From Azospirillum sp. TSO35-2 (GTDB taxonomy: Bacteria; Pseudomonadota; Alphaproteobacteria; Azospirillales; Azospirillaceae), in the NCBI RefSeq assembly GCF_003116095.1, contig NZ_LGRA01000013.1, forward strand, positions 659,039-723,038: a stretch of DNA of 64,000 nucleotides. The letters are read 5' to 3'. This document shows positions 43,983-52,191 of the stretch, piece after piece. A program made the position numbers and the translations under genes. The notes below the pieces were generated by a model. That model was not told where the DNA came from, did not search any database, and saw only the letters and a program-made list of their open reading frames with translations. Every line of letters starts with the position of its first letter. Position 1 is the stretch's first letter.

Positions 43983-45213
43983 CTTATCGATCGTCGGGAA
44001 GCGACAGCGCGCGGCCGCGATCCTGCCGATTGTCGGCCTGCTCACCCTCCTGCCAGCCACCGCCGCCCTGGCGCAGGAGTCCGGCGGGCCGGCGCAAACG
44101 CTGATGATCGGCTATCTCGGCCGCCAGGAGGAGCCGCGCACGCCGCTGAGCTTCCTCGAACCGGTGGCGACCGACGAGGGGCTTCAGGGCGCCCGGCTCG
44201 CCATCGCCGACAACACCACGACCGGGGCGTTCCTCAACCAGACCTACCGGCTGGTGGAGCAGGTCCTGCCGCCGGACGGCGACCTCGGCGCCGGACTGAA
44301 GGCGCTGTCGGACGAGGGGGTGCGCTTCATCGTCGCCGACCTGCCGGCCGACGCGCTGCTCGCCGCCGCCGACCGGCCGGAGGCCCGCTCCATGCTGCTG
44401 TTCAACGCCCGCGCCCCCGACGACGCGCTGCGCAACGAGCAGTGCCGGGCCAACATCCTGCACACCGCGCCCAGCCGCCGCATGCTGGCCGACGCGCTGG
44501 CGCAGTATCTCGCCTGGAAGAAATGGACGAACTGGAGCCTGCTGGTCGGCCGCGACCCCGGCGACGCGCTCTACGCCGACGCCGTCCGCCGCGCCGCCAA
44601 GCGCTTCGGCGGCCGGATCGTCGCCGAGAAGACCTGGACCTTCGACACCGGCAACCGGCGCACCGACACCGGCGTCACCACCATCCAGTCCGACGTTCCG
44701 CTCGCCACCCAGGGGCCGGACCACGACGTGCTGGTCGTCGCCGACGAGGCCGACAATTTCGGCGACTATCTCGACGGCCACACCTGGTACCCCCGCCCGG
44801 TGGCCGGCACCCAGGGGCTGACCGCCACCGCGTGGTCGCGGGTGAACGAGCAGTGGGGCGGCACCCAGTTGCAGGCGCGTTTCGAGAAGCAGGCCGGCCG
44901 CTGGATGACGCCGCGCGACTACGCCGCGTGGCTGGCGGTGCGCAGCGTCGGCGAGGCGGCGTCCCGCACCAACGGCACCGGCTTCGACGATCTCGCCGCC
45001 TACCTGCACAGCCCCGATTTCGAACTGGCCGGGTTCAAGGGCGAAGCCCTGTCCTTCCGCAAATGGGACGGCCAGATGCGCCAGCCCATCCTGATCGCCG
45101 GACCGCGCATGCTGGTCTCGGTGTCGCCCCAGGAGGGCTTCCTGCACCCGGTGAGCACCCTCGACACGCTCGGCGATGATGCGCCGGAAACCAAATGCCG
45201 TCTCAACCGATAA
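43960..45213 (+). CDS. PQQ-associated ABC-type substrate-binding protein
   Basis: The 417-residue precursor has a signal segment (AAAILPIVGLLTLLPATAALAQ) and then a branched-chain-amino-acid-type periplasmic binding fold, including LLVGRDPGDALYADAVRRAAKRFGG in the hinge and a long C-terminal lobe. It matches the family described near PQQ-dependent alcohol dehydrogenases and their ABC transporter. The start is GTG 43960, supported by AAGGAGG 5 bases upstream, inside the end of fhcC. Its ligand is unknown, and no dedicated BCAA permease is nearby. The ABC pair at 54.5-56.1 kb may be its partner. Confidence 0.82.
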   Translation: MRFWRCSDLSIVGKRQRAAAILPIVGLLTLLPATAALAQESGGPAQTLMIGYLGRQEEPRTPLSFLEPVATDEGLQGARLAIADNTTTGAFLNQTYRLVEQVLPPDGDLGAGLKALSDEGVRFIVADLPADALLAAADRPEARSMLLFNARAPDDALRNEQCRANILHTAPSRRMLADALAQYLAWKKWTNWSLLVGRDPGDALYADAVRRAAKRFGGRIVAEKTWTFDTGNRRTDTGVTTIQSDVPLATQGPDHDVLVVADEADNFGDYLDGHTWYPRPVAGTQGLTATAWSRVNEQWGGTQLQARFEKQAGRWMTPRDYAAWLAVRSVGEAASRTNGTGFDDLAAYLHSPDFELAGFKGEALSFRKWDGQMRQPILIAGPRMLVSVSPQEGFLHPVSTLDTLGDDAPETKCRLNR

Positions 45214-45227
45214 GGCGGGCCAACCCC

Positions 45228-46202
45228 ATGCGATTCCTACTGCGCGTTTTGCTGATTCTCGCCGCCCCCGCCCTCGTCGCCGAACGGGCGGCGGCGGCGG
45301 AAACCATCTTCGTCTCCAACGAAAAGGACAACCAGGTCGCCGTCGTGAACGGCGACAGCCTGCAGATCACCAACAAGATCAAGGTCGGGCGACGCCCCCG
45401 CGGCATCACGCTGAGCGGCGACGGCACCCAGCTCTACATCTGCGTCGGCGACGACAACCGCATCGACGTGCTGGACATCGCCAGCGGCAAGCTGGTCGAC
45501 CCGCTGCCCTCCGGCCCCGATCCGGAGCTGTTCGTGCTGTCCCCCGACGGACGGAAGCTCTACGTCGCCAACGAGAACGACAACATGGTGACGATCATCG
45601 ACACCCAGAGCCGGACGATCGCCGGCACCATCCAGGTCGGCGTCGAACCGGAAGGCATGGGCATCAGCCCCGACGGCAAGATCCTGGTCAACACCTCCGA
45701 AACCACCAACATGGCGCACTTCATCGACACCGAGAAGCGCGCGGTCATCGGCAACGTGCTGGTCGACACCCGGCCGCGCGTCGCCCGCTTCACCGCCGAC
45801 GGCCGCCAAGTGTGGGTGTCGAGCGAGATCGGCGGCACGGTCAGCGTCATCGACGCCGCGGCGCGCAAGGTGATCAAGAAGATCCGCTTCGAGGTCACCG
45901 GCGTCCGGCGCGAAGCCATCCAGGCGGTGGGCATCCAGATGACCCGCGACGGCAAGCGGGTCTTCGTGGCGCTCGGCCCGGCCAACCGGATCGCCGAGAT
46001 CGACGCCGACAGCCTGGAGGTGAAGCGCTATTTCCTGGTCGGCCAACGCGTCTGGAACCTCGCCTTCTCGCCCGACGAGAAGCGGCTCTACACGACCAAC
46101 GGCATCAGCAACGACCTGTCGGTCATCGATCTGGAACGCAACAAGGTGATCAAGAGCATTCCCGTCGGCGGCGCGCCCTGGGGCGTCGTCGTGAAGCCCT
46201 GA
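45228..46202 (+). CDS. PQQ-associated YVTN beta-propeller protein
   Basis: The 324-residue precursor has a signal peptide ending ERAAAAE. Seven blade-like repeats of about 42 residues follow, such as IFVSNEKDNQVAVVNGDSLQITNKI, KLYVANENDNMVTIIDTQSRTIAGTI and RLYTTNGISNDLSVIDLERNKVIKSI. It belongs to the propeller family seen beside PQQ-dependent catabolism genes; its role is not established, and a scaffold or cofactor/electron-transfer helper in the periplasm is plausible. It starts 14 bases after the substrate-binding protein gene, so it is likely in the same transcript as fhcBADC. Confidence 0.88.
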   Translation: MRFLLRVLLILAAPALVAERAAAAETIFVSNEKDNQVAVVNGDSLQITNKIKVGRRPRGITLSGDGTQLYICVGDDNRIDVLDIASGKLVDPLPSGPDPELFVLSPDGRKLYVANENDNMVTIIDTQSRTIAGTIQVGVEPEGMGISPDGKILVNTSETTNMAHFIDTEKRAVIGNVLVDTRPRVARFTADGRQVWVSSEIGGTVSVIDAAARKVIKKIRFEVTGVRREAIQAVGIQMTRDGKRVFVALGPANRIAEIDADSLEVKRYFLVGQRVWNLAFSPDEKRLYTTNGISNDLSVIDLERNKVIKSIPVGGAPWGVVVKP

Positions 46203-46339
46203 AAGAGGCGCCCTGAACGACAGGCCCCGAAGGAGGAGGCGACGCCGGGGGAACCCGCAACCCGTGCGCTTGGTTGACAGACCAGCACGGGTGCGTCGCC
46301 GACGGTCGACGATGACCCGGTCAGAGGGAGGTAGACTCC

Positions 46340-46546
46340 ATGCAGAACGACCGCAAGGATCAAGCGTCCAAGCCAGCGTCGAAGCCGGGTCAGAAGAGCG
46401 TCCTGAGCGACAAGGCGGAGTTCGAGAAGGACGAAGGCAAGGACACGGTCTCCCACATGAGCGACACGGGCAAGGCCGGGGCGGGCAAGACCGGGGCGGC
46501 CAGCACGCCGTCCGGTGCCAAGCACGGCGGAACCGACCGGTCGTAA
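46340..46546 (+). CDS. Small, highly charged hypothetical protein
   Basis: The 68-residue product is very hydrophilic (Lys, Asp, Ser, Gly, Ala rich), starts QNDRKDQASKPASKPGQKS and ends in a GGTDRS tail. It has no hydrophobic core and is probably intrinsically disordered. GAGGGAGG lies about 10 bases upstream of the ATG, which supports real translation. No family is recognised. Its position, 137 bases after the propeller gene and before a secreted repeat protein, gives little functional hint; stress-related disordered proteins look like this. Confidence 0.55.
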   Translation: MQNDRKDQASKPASKPGQKSVLSDKAEFEKDEGKDTVSHMSDTGKAGAGKTGAASTPSGAKHGGTDRS

Positions 46547-46608
46547 GCCGCACCGTGTCCCCATCGTGACAATCGCCTGAATAGGGCGCCTGATTCTGGA
46601 GACGAACC

Positions 46609-46980
46609 ATGAAGACCTCGACCATCCTGTTCGGTGCCATCGGTCTGGCCATCGGCGTGGCGGCGGCGGCGCTGCCGGCCTCGGCCCAGTCCAGCTCCTC
46701 CTCCGGTGCAACGTCGCCCAACGGCACGACCACCCAGAACGCCCCCGCCGCAACCAGCGGGCAGTTGCCGCCGGACTCCCTGCCCGGCCAGCGCCAGGGG
46801 GCCATCGGCGGTGAACCGGTGACCCAGGGCAATTCCGGCTCGTCGAGCGACAGCACGGCGTCGCCGACCGGGCAACTTCCCGGCAACTCGCTGCCGCAGG
46901 AGCGCCAGGGCACGATCGGCGGCAAACCGGTGACCCAAGGCGGGGGCAGCGGGTCCTCGTCCAACAGCAGCGACCAGTAA
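46609..46980 (+). CDS. Secreted repeat protein with two GQLP...GG.PVTQG units
   Basis: The 123-residue precursor has a signal peptide (TILFGAIGLAIGVAAAALPASAQ). The mature part is Ser/Gly/Thr-rich and carries two copies of a 24-residue motif (51-74 and 88-111), 37 residues apart. Each reads GQLP, then a Ser-Leu-Pro step, RQG, IGG and PVTQG. There are no cysteines. I do not know a named family. It is probably periplasmic or surface-exposed. It lies between the propeller gene and fae. The internal duplication suggests a binding surface. Confidence 0.65.
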   Translation: MKTSTILFGAIGLAIGVAAAALPASAQSSSSSGATSPNGTTTQNAPAATSGQLPPDSLPGQRQGAIGGEPVTQGNSGSSSDSTASPTGQLPGNSLPQERQGTIGGKPVTQGGGSGSSSNSSDQ

Positions 46981-47144
46981 CCCGCGGCCGTCCGCCAAAC
47001 GGGTATTCTTTCGTGCCAATATCGCAGCCGCTGTCTCAAATATGGGGTAGTACCGACCAAGCCACCGCGCCGTCCATCGCAGTATTGGCGCAGTGCGAAG
47101 GCGGCGGCTGCGATTTTAAGTTACTCCGAACCACTTTTGTGAGT

Positions 47145-47179
47145 TTGGCCGGAACCGAAAGACACTGGCATAATGCCAG
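47145..47179 (+). promoter_or_regulatory. Candidate fae promoter with overlapping palindrome
   Basis: TTGGCC (47145-47150) and CATAAT (47169-47174) are spaced by 18 bases like -35/-10 elements. The palindrome CTGGCAT-A-ATGCCAG (47165-47179) covers the -10 box, as repressor sites often do. The fae start is 121 bases downstream. The 319-base gap before fae otherwise holds no gene. Confidence 0.5.
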
Positions 47180-47299
47180 CCTGACCAGCGCCATTGCCGC
47201 GCCTGATCCAGAGCTATCTTTGCTGGAGCGGCGTGGCCGGCGTGTCCGCAGCGACTGCGGCGGTCCCCAACGACGTCGAAAACTAGGGAGCAAACGACA

Positions 47300-47827
47300 A
47301 TGGGCATGTGGCAAGGTTCTTCCCCGAAAATCAACCGTGTGCTGGTGGGCGAATCGCTCGTCGGCGACGGCAACGAGGTTGCCCACATCGACCTGATCAT
47401 GGGACCGCGCGGAAGCGCCGCGGAAACCGCCTTCTGCAACGCGCTGACCAACAACAAGAACGGCTTCACCAGCCTTCTGGCGGTCATCGCCCCCAACCTG
47501 CAGTGCAAGCCCTCGACCATCCTGTTCAACAAGGTCACGATCAAGGGGGCGGAGCAGGCGGTGCAGATGTTCGGCCCGGCCCAGCACGGCGTCGCCAAGG
47601 CGGTGGCCGACTGCGTGGCGGAAGGCACCATCCCGCAGGACGAGATCGACAACATCTTCATCTGCGTCGGCGTCTTCATCCACTGGGAAGCCAAGGACAA
47701 CGCCAAGATCCAGGACTACAACTACCGCGCCACCAAGGAAGCCATCGAGCGCGCGGTGTCCGGCTTCCCGACCGCCAAGGACCTGCTCGCCCAGAAGGAC
47801 AACGCCAAGCACCCCTTCGCCGCCTGA
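47300..47827 (+). CDS. fae: Formaldehyde-activating enzyme
   Basis: Fae condenses formaldehyde with H4MPT to methylene-H4MPT, the entry step of the cytosolic pathway. The 175-residue protein is full length: [29 protein letters not shown] includes the catalytic His, followed by [28 protein letters not shown] and [21 protein letters not shown] precedes the ATG at a normal distance. It is transcribed alone from its own promoter, consistent with the high abundance of Fae in methylotrophs. It is convergent with the HisA-like gene. Confidence 0.97.
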   Translation: MGMWQGSSPKINRVLVGESLVGDGNEVAHIDLIMGPRGSAAETAFCNALTNNKNGFTSLLAVIAPNLQCKPSTILFNKVTIKGAEQAVQMFGPAQHGVAKAVADCVAEGTIPQDEIDNIFICVGVFIHWEAKDNAKIQDYNYRATKEAIERAVSGFPTAKDLLAQKDNAKHPFAA

Positions 47828-47832
47828 GGACA

Positions 47833-47883
47833 CCGGTGACGCTCCTTTGCCGCGGCCGGTTGCCGTGGGGGGTGCGTCACCGG
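47833..47883. terminator. Hairpin between convergent fae and HisA-like gene
   Basis: CCGGTGACGC (47833-47842) and GCGTCACCGG (47874-47883) are perfect inverted 10-bp arms around a GC-rich loop. They span the short gap between the two convergent genes, and the right arm includes the HisA-like stop codon. No T-run is present, so it is a possible bidirectional terminator rather than a classical one. Confidence 0.4.
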
Positions 47884-48584
47884 ATCACGGCCTCCAGATC
47901 GGCGGCGGTGATGCGGCCGTCGTGCAACGCCGTCGCCACCAGCGCGCCGGCCACGCCCTGCGACGCCAGTTCCCGAAGGTCGTCGCCACCCCGCACCCCC
48001 CCGGCCGCGAACAGAGCGGCCAGCGGGGCCAGACGGCGCATGTCCGCCAGTCGCGCGCGGTCCGGACCGGCGCCCGACCCGACGCGCGCCAGCGTCATCA
48101 CGATCAGCCGCTGCGTCCACAACGCGCTGCGCTCCAGCAGTTCCGGCGGTCCGATGAAGCGGTCCCGGAAGTCGAGCGACAGGACGACGCGCGGCCAAGC
48201 CGGATCCGCCCTCAGCGCCTCCAGCGCCGCCACGCCCGACAGGCTTTCACTGCCCAGCACGGCCTCCCCCGGATGCCGGCCGAGAAAGTCGCGGATGTCG
48301 TCACCCCCCCGAAACGCGGCATCGACCCAGAAGGCGACCTGCGGGAACGCCGTCGCCAGCTCCGCCAGCACAGCCCGGTTGTCGCCGGTCCCCTGGATGG
48401 CGTCGAGGTCGGCGACATAGACGGTGCGGAAGGGAAAGAGACCGAGCAGCCCGCGCATCACCGCCACCGGCCCATTCCCCTCGCACAGCACGGACCGCAA
48501 CGGCTGGTAACGCTCCCGCTCGCCACGGCGGGCGTGCACCACTTGACCATCGCGCAGATCGAGCACGGGTATGACCTGGAACAC
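47877..48584 (-). CDS. HisA/HisF-like TIM barrel associated with H4MPT pathway
   Basis: The 235-residue protein resembles HisA: IPVLDLRDGQVVHARRGERE at the start, YVADLDAIQG in the second strand, LSLDFRD, and AAGGVRGGDDLRELASQGVAGALVATALHDGRI at the C terminus. It is not in a histidine operon. Relatives appear in archaeal and methylotroph C1 clusters with unknown function, perhaps acting on a phosphorylated ribosyl intermediate in H4MPT or methylofuran synthesis; that is inference. Its start is only 23 bases from the divergent MfnD-like gene. Confidence 0.8.
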   Translation of the reverse strand: MFQVIPVLDLRDGQVVHARRGERERYQPLRSVLCEGNGPVAVMRGLLGLFPFRTVYVADLDAIQGTGDNRAVLAELATAFPQVAFWVDAAFRGGDDIRDFLGRHPGEAVLGSESLSGVAALEALRADPAWPRVVLSLDFRDRFIGPPELLERSALWTQRLIVMTLARVGSGAGPDRARLADMRRLAPLAALFAAGGVRGGDDLRELASQGVAGALVATALHDGRITAADLEAVIR

Positions 48585-48607
48585 CTCAACCCTCCTTGGA
48601 GCCGGAC

Positions 48608-49663
48608 ATGCGGATACTGGTCTGTGAATTCGTGACGGGCGGCGGCATGCCGGGCGGCGAGCCGATTCCGGCCGGGCTTGCCCATGAGGGCGACCTCATG
48701 CTGCGCGCCCTGGTCGGCGACCTGCTGGCCGTCCCCGGCGTCGAGGTGGTGGCGACCCGCGATGCCCGCCTGCCCCCGCTGCCCCCGCCGGCCCAGAGCA
48801 TAGCAGTTGCCGACAGCGGGGAGGCCTGGGCTCTTTGGAAGCATCTCGCCGGGACGATCGACGCCGTGTGGCCGATCGCCCCGGAAACCGACGGCGTTCT
48901 CGAACGGCTCAGCCGGCTGGTCGTCGATGGCGGTGGACGGTTGCTGAACAGCGCCCCCGACGCCGTGGCCATCGCCGCAAGCAAGTCCGCCACCGCGACG
49001 GCCCTTGCCGCGGCCGGCCTACCCGTGGCGCCGGCCTGGCACGTCGATGCCGTCGATGATCCGCCGGACGACGGCCCCTGGGTGGTCAAGCCGGACGACG
49101 GCGCCGGATGCGAGGACACCCGGCTGCTGCGCGATCGGGCCGACTGGGCGCGGTGGCGGGCCGGGGCCGCGACGGCCGGCTTCATCGTCCAACCCCACAT
49201 CGCCGGCACCGCCGCCAGCCTGTCCATGCTGTGCCGCGACGGGCAGGCTTGGCCGTTGACGGTGAACACGCAACGCGTCGCGCTGTCCGGGTCGCTGTTC
49301 GCCTACCAGGGCGGCATCATCGGCAGTTCCGCCATCACGCCGGAGCTGTCGGCCCTGGCCCGCGGCGTCGCGGCGGCGCTGCCGGGGCTTGCCGGCTATG
49401 TCGGCGTCGATTTCATCGCGACGCCGGACGGACCGGTGGTTTTGGAGATCAACCCGCGCCTGACCACCTCCTACGCCGCCATCGGACGCGCCACCGGGAT
49501 GAACGTCGCCGCCGCCGTCCTGGGCCTGCTGCAGGACCCGCCGGTCCCGCCGGCGCCGGTGGAGCGGCCACAGCCGGTCACCCTTGACCTGGGAGCGGCG
49601 TCGCACCGCACCGAGAAGGATGAAATACCTTTCGTATTGCCAACCTTTTTACAGACCGTTTGA
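48608..49663 (+). CDS. ATP-grasp ligase, MfnD-like
   Basis: The 351-residue ATP-grasp protein begins MRILVCEFVTGGGMPGG, has a lysine/ATP segment PWVVKPDDGAGCEDTRLL, and the metal/acid site VVLEINPRLTTSYAAIG. The beginning and layout recall MfnD, the archaeal tyramine-glutamate ligase of methanofuran synthesis; bacterial methylofuran contains tyrosine and glutamates, so a related ligation is plausible. The ATG 48608 has GGAG 6 bases upstream. Divergent from the HisA-like gene with almost no gap, so promoters must overlap the coding ends. Confidence 0.78.
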   Translation: MRILVCEFVTGGGMPGGEPIPAGLAHEGDLMLRALVGDLLAVPGVEVVATRDARLPPLPPPAQSIAVADSGEAWALWKHLAGTIDAVWPIAPETDGVLERLSRLVVDGGGRLLNSAPDAVAIAASKSATATALAAAGLPVAPAWHVDAVDDPPDDGPWVVKPDDGAGCEDTRLLRDRADWARWRAGAATAGFIVQPHIAGTAASLSMLCRDGQAWPLTVNTQRVALSGSLFAYQGGIIGSSAITPELSALARGVAAALPGLAGYVGVDFIATPDGPVVLEINPRLTTSYAAIGRATGMNVAAAVLGLLQDPPVPPAPVERPQPVTLDLGAASHRTEKDEIPFVLPTFLQTV

Positions 49664-49939
49664 CTGGCCGCACCACGCCGCGGACGGCAAGCGTCCCTTC
49701 TAATAAACGGACTTCTCTTTCTTTATCCCCCAAAATCAAGCTGTATTGCGTAGAACTATTCTAATTCCAAACCGTTGCCCACCGCCGAATCCATGGTGCG
49801 CCGCACAAAGAGCTAGCCATAATTCTCACATCCCTCTCCTTTCGGGTTATGGTCGCACCCTGCCGTCACCGGTACACTTTCCTAACGGGCCAGCCGGCAA
49901 CGGGGCCCGCACCACCCGCATCACACGGAGGAGATGGAC
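49664..49939. other. Gene-free region upstream of pqqA
   Basis: This 276-base stretch is clearly less GC-rich than its surroundings, particularly 49700-49850, and should hold the pqqA promoter. TTGCGT near 49745 and nearby AT-rich hexamers are possible elements, but I cannot assign them with confidence. No open frame is convincing and no RNA gene is seen. Confidence 0.35.
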
Positions 49940-50020
49940 ATGAAGACGTGGCGCAAGCCGACGATCGTCGAGATTCCGGTCGGCACCGAGATCAACGCAT
50001 ACGCCTGCGCCGGCTTGTAA
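49940..50020 (+). CDS. pqqA: PQQ precursor peptide PqqA
   Basis: The 26-residue peptide begins MKTWRKPTIVEIPVG and then carries the strictly required Glu17-Ile-Asn-Ala-Tyr21. The Glu and Tyr are cross-linked by PqqE and become the PQQ skeleton. The tail ACAGL is compatible with the alphaproteobacterial type. It is too short for ordinary gene finding. GGAGGAG lies 6 bases upstream of ATG 49940, and an ATG at 49934 is too close to it. It is followed by pqqE without pqqB, pqqC or pqqD. Confidence 0.93.
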   Translation: MKTWRKPTIVEIPVGTEINAYACAGL

Positions 50021-50161
50021 AGGATGCCGGTTTGCAAAGGTTGAGGCCGCCGCCGCGATGAGGCTCATCGTGTCCGGTTCCACGGTCGGCGGCGGTGCCC
50101 CGCGGTGACGGTGACGTCGCGTGTGGGGTGCCGCCGTGATCGCCGGGTTCCTGCGCGCCCG

Positions 50162-50206
50162 ATGACCGAACGCCGGATGACCGAACGGGGGTTCATCACC
50201 GCATGA
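50162..50206 (+). CDS. Possible 14-codon leader ORF coupled to pqqE
   Basis: ATG 50162 opens a short frame containing MTERRMTERG, made from a 12-base direct repeat (50161-50172 and 50176-50187). Its TGA overlaps the pqqE start as ATGA. It could couple translation to pqqE, but short frames like this arise by chance in GC-rich DNA. Confidence 0.25.
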   Translation: MTERRMTERGFITA

Positions 50207-51339
50207 CCACGCCAGTTGCGCTCCCCGACCCTCCCCCCGATCCACCCTACGCGGTGCTGGCCGAACTGACCCACCGCTGCCCGCTGGCCTGTCCCTACTG
50301 CTCCAACCCGCTGGCGCTGGAGCCGAAGACGGACGAGCTGGACACCGCCACCTGGATGCGGGTGCTGGACGAGGTGGCGGAGGCCGGCGCCCTGCACGTC
50401 CATTTTTCCGGCGGCGAGCCCTGCGCCCGCCCCGACCTGGAGGCGCTGGTGGCGCACGCCGCCCGGGCCGGGCTCTACACCAACCTGATCACCTCGGCGG
50501 TCACGCTCGACCGCGAACGGCTGGACCGGTTGAAGGCGGCCGGGCTCCAGCATGTGCAGATCAGTTTCCAGGACACCCGGGCCGACGGGAACGACCGCGT
50601 CGCCGGTTTCCAGCGCGCGTTCGAGCGCAAGCGGCGCGCCGCCGGCATGGTGGTCGACGCCGGTCTGGCGCTCACCGTCAACGCCATCGTCCACCGGCAC
50701 AACATCGACCATGTCGACGAGTTCTTCGACCTCGCGCTCGACCTGCGCGCCGGGCGGATCGAGGTCGCCAACGTCCAGTATTACGGCTGGGCCCTGCTGA
50801 ACCGGGCGGCGCTGATGCCGACGCACGACCAGCTCGTGGCGATGGACGCGGTGATCCGGGCCCGGCTTCCCGCGCTGAAGGGCCGGCTGGTCGTCGATTA
50901 CGTGGTGCCCGACTATTACGCCCGCCGGCCGAAGGCGTGCATGGGCGGCTGGGGCCGCCGCTTCCTCAACGTCACGCCGTCCGGCAAGGTGCTGCCCTGC
51001 CACGCCGCGGAAACCATCCCCGGCCTGGTCTTCGAGACGGTGCACGACCGTTCCATCGCGGACATCTGGCGCGACTCCCCGGCGTTCGAGCGGTTCCGCG
51101 GCACCGGCTGGATGCCGTCGCCCTGCCGGGAATGCGACCGGCGCGAGATCGACTGGGGCGGCTGCCGCTGTCAGGCGCTGGCGATCTCCGGCAACGCCGC
51201 GGCGACCGACCCGGTCTGCGAGTTGGCCGAGGACCACGCCGCCGTCGCCGCCATCGCCGAGCGGGACGCGGCGGCCACCGGACAGAGTTTCATCCATCGC
51301 CCGCACGCGGCCGTCCGCAACACCGAACCCGCGGCCTGA
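50203..51339 (+). CDS. pqqE: PqqA peptide cyclase (radical SAM)
   Basis: PqqE makes the carbon-carbon bond between Glu and Tyr of PqqA. The 378-residue protein has the radical-SAM motif in THRCPLACPYCSNP (C-x3-C-x2-C at about 25-32), HFSGGEPCARPDLEAL, and C-terminal SPASM-type cysteines in KACMGGWGRRFLNVTPSGKVLPCHAAE and SPCRECDRREIDWGGCRCQA. It is full length with no fused PqqD domain at either end. It follows pqqA by 182 bases. PqqD, needed to present PqqA, must come from elsewhere in the genome. Confidence 0.95.
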   Translation: MTTPVALPDPPPDPPYAVLAELTHRCPLACPYCSNPLALEPKTDELDTATWMRVLDEVAEAGALHVHFSGGEPCARPDLEALVAHAARAGLYTNLITSAVTLDRERLDRLKAAGLQHVQISFQDTRADGNDRVAGFQRAFERKRRAAGMVVDAGLALTVNAIVHRHNIDHVDEFFDLALDLRAGRIEVANVQYYGWALLNRAALMPTHDQLVAMDAVIRARLPALKGRLVVDYVVPDYYARRPKACMGGWGRRFLNVTPSGKVLPCHAAETIPGLVFETVHDRSIADIWRDSPAFERFRGTGWMPSPCRECDRREIDWGGCRCQALAISGNAAATDPVCELAEDHAAVAAIAERDAAATGQSFIHRPHAAVRNTEPAA

Positions 51340-51351
51340 CGTCTTTCCCCC

Positions 51352-52191
51352 TCAGCCGACCGGCCGCGGCTCGAAATGGGCGAAGCACTGCCCGGTGCCG
51401 TCCGGCGCGCTGGCGTCGTAGTGCAGCGCGCACAGCCGCAGGCGGCCGGCGGCGCCCAGTTCGGGGCCCGCCAGCATGGTGTGGACGCTCTCGCCGCCCA
51501 GCAGCCGGTGGGCGGTGGTGAGGTACAGCCGCGACAGCCGGCCATCCCGCAGCATGGTGTCGAGCATGCGCGGCCCGGCGAGCAGATAGAGGCTGCACAG
51601 CCCGCGCCGCCCCAGTTCGCGCACCAGCGGCGCCCCCTCCACCGATTCTCCCGCGCCAACGGTCAGCACCTCGTAGCCGGCCGCGCGCCACCGCGCCACC
51701 CGCTCGGCCGGCGCCGCGGCCCCGGTGGCGATCAGGACGCGTTGCCCATGGCGCGCCAGCGAGTCCGGGATCGGGAACTCCAGGCTGGCGCTGGCGATCA
51801 CCACGGCAGGCTGGGGCGACAGGCCGTTGTCCGCCCGCCAGCGCGCCAAGCCCCGCGTCGCCTCCTGCGTCCCGACCTGCAGCACGTCGTCCAGCCGGCC
51901 CGCCGCAAGGTCGCGCAGGTAGCCGCCGTGGGTGATCAGGCAGTCGGCCTGCGCCTGCAACTCCAGGAACAGGCGGAAGTCGTTGCCGCTGACCAGTCCG
52001 GCCGGCAGACGGCTTTCCCCGGTCGCGGGGTCGCGCACCGCGATGCGGCCGTCCAGGCTGCTGACGAAGCTGGCGTAGACGAAGGGGCTGGCCGGGCTTC
52101 CCAGGCTGTGCAGCCGGTGGGCGAGGTACGCGCCGTCGAGCGGCACCTCCTCGACCGGGCCGGGGAACAGGCGGAGCATGCGCGCGGTCAT
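51352..52191 (-). CDS. RibD C-terminal-domain (DHFR-like) reductase, candidate dihydromethanopterin reductase
   Basis: The 279-residue protein has the RibD C-terminal fold: YASFVSSLDGRIAV, NDFRLFLELQAQADCLITHGGYLRD, and LAGPRMLDTMLRDGRLSRLYLTTAHRLLGG. This fold reduces ribosyl-pyrimidines or pterins with NADPH. In an H4MPT cluster without riboflavin genes, reduction of dihydromethanopterin to H4MPT is the likely job, similar to DmrA of methylotrophs; direct identity with DmrA is not proven. Last gene of a three-gene operon with ATGA overlaps. Confidence 0.72.
   Translation of the reverse strand: MTARMLRLFPGPVEEVPLDGAYLAHRLHSLGSPASPFVYASFVSSLDGRIAVRDPATGESRLPAGLVSGNDFRLFLELQAQADCLITHGGYLRDLAAGRLDDVLQVGTQEATRGLARWRADNGLSPQPAVVIASASLEFPIPDSLARHGQRVLIATGAAAPAERVARWRAAGYEVLTVGAGESVEGAPLVRELGRRGLCSLYLLAGPRMLDTMLRDGRLSRLYLTTAHRLLGGESVHTMLAGPELGAAGRLRLCALHYDASAPDGTGQCFAHFEPRPVG

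Noticed and set aside
47877-48584. HisA-like gene considered as the histidine biosynthesis hisA
   Set aside because: No his genes nearby, short and divergent sequence, and placement between fae and an MfnD-like gene indicate a C1-cluster paralogue.
50161-50187. Direct 12-base repeat considered as a start of a CRISPR-like or iteron array
   Set aside because: Only two copies with a 3-base gap; it is explained by a short coding duplication.
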